This document shows positions 63,454 to 64,000 of a DNA stretch of 64,000 bases, in pieces. The DNA is taken from the NCBI RefSeq assembly GCF_004919685.1, contig NZ_SMYZ01000069.1:30577-94576 (forward strand), written 5' to 3'. Within the stretch, counting starts at the first letter, position 1. The number at the start of each line of letters is the position of its first letter. The notes beneath the pieces are model-generated. The model was not told where the DNA came from. It saw only the letters and a list, made by a program, of their open reading frames with translations, and searched no databases. The DNA is from Mesorhizobium norvegicum (GTDB taxonomy: Bacteria; Pseudomonadota; Alphaproteobacteria; Rhizobiales; Rhizobiaceae). A program made the translations under genes and the position numbers.

Positions 63454-64000
63454 CTACCAGCCACCATCGACGCCGATGTTCTGGCCGCTGATCATGTCCG
63501 AGGCTGGGGAGACAAGGAAGAGCACGAGATCGGCGACGTGCTGCGGCTCGATGCGACGCTTCAAGCTCTGGTTGGTCAGGATCCAGTCGTTGTATTCCTG
63601 GAGCCGTTCTCCGAAAACGCGCGCCTCGGCCTCGGAAACGACTGCGCCCGGCGACACTGCGTTTACGGTAATGCCGTGCGGTCCCAATTCCCGCGCCAGA
63701 GACTTCGTGAGACCCAGCATGGCGCCCTTCGAGGCCACATAAGGCACGTAACCCTCCCAACGGCCGTTCAGCGTCACCGAACAGAAATTGACGATCCTCC
63801 CCTGGCCCTTCTTCTTCATGCCAGGAGCGCAGGCGCGCGCCAGCGCGAAGGCAGCCGAGGAATTCACGCGGATCTGGTCCTCATATTCGGCGAGTGAAAA
63901 CTCTTCGAACGGACGGTTGATGATAAGCGCCGCGTTGTTGATCAAAATGTCGATCGCGCCTTCTTCGTCGGCGAGCGCCCTGACCACTGCTTCGGCTTCG
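63454..64000 (-). CDS. SDR-family sugar dehydrogenase, 5' end beyond window
   Basis: At least 182 residues, truncated at its N terminus by the window edge. Active-site Ser (NFCSVTLNG), YVASK catalytic motif and a C-terminal GQNIGVDGGW are present; the cofactor NNAG is NNAA here. Probably oxidises an aldose to a lactone. It heads the sugar operon as far as visible. Confidence 0.8.
   Translation of the reverse strand, partial: EAEAVVRALADEEGAIDILINNAALIINRPFEEFSLAEYEDQIRVNSSAAFALARACAPGMKKKGQGRIVNFCSVTLNGRWEGYVPYVASKGAMLGLTKSLARELGPHGITVNAVSPGAVVSEAEARVFGERLQEYNDWILTNQSLKRRIEPQHVADLVLFLVSPASDMISGQNIGVDGGW

Overview
The window looks like chromosomal DNA of a Rhizobiales alphaproteobacterium, most probably Mesorhizobium or a close relative. 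The grounds are uniformly high GC, dense ABC-transporter and regulator content, and short palindromic or mosaic repeats between genes of the kind I associate with that genus. I see no rRNA, tRNA, CRISPR, phage or transposase genes. Species assignment is inference.

Region 1 (170-32414) is a methylated-amine catabolism island. Read together it encodes a whole route: TMAO uptake (tmoX/W/V); trimethylamine to TMAO (tmm); TMAO to dimethylamine plus formaldehyde (tdm, a DUF1989-GcvT fusion); dimethylamine to methylamine (dmmD, dmmC, dmmB, dmmA); and methylamine through gamma-glutamylmethylamide and N-methylglutamate to methylene-THF and ammonia (gmaS, mgsABC, mgdABCD). Generic annotation would call the last eight genes sarcosine oxidase, glutamine synthetase and glutamate synthase; their co-linearity identifies the N-methylglutamate pathway. 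An XRE-cupin regulator sits divergent to tmm. At the left edge are a pyrrolysine-free MttB-like methyltransferase and a trimethylamine-dehydrogenase-like flavoprotein that lacks the covalent-FMN cysteine, probably acting on a different methylated amine. Between dmm and mgs lies a six-gene unit of unknown role: three very small membrane proteins, an APC permease, a membrane-anchored soluble-domain protein and another small membrane protein.

Region 2 (32936-47433) holds an SDR oxidoreductase, a double-DUF427 protein, and an oligopeptide-type ABC system with two paralogous Tat-exported binding proteins, one fused double ATPase and two permeases. Two enolase-superfamily enzymes, a GntR/FCD regulator and a 2OG-Fe(II) oxygenase are alongside.

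Region 3 (47531-53927) has a GcvA-type LysR gene, an RND efflux pair (adaptor plus AcrB-type pump), a short conserved-looking protein overlapping the pump start, and a divergent TetR repressor with nested operator palindromes.

Region 4 (54291-64000) is a sugar locus on the minus strand: SDR dehydrogenase (cut by the window end), aldose epimerase, FAH-family dehydratase/hydrolase, and a ribose/xylose-type ABC system with two ATPases, two permeases and one binding protein. A LacI regulator follows; its 5' end has been tandemly triplicated, creating a 35-residue leader ORF coupled to the true start.

A recurring GTGAAA-N4-TTTCRT-like motif lies upstream of tmm, the small-membrane-protein unit and mgsA, and an inverted TTCAC-N5-GTGAA site precedes the XRE-cupin gene, suggesting one regulon. 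All assignments come from reading sequence and recalling families; no database search was run.
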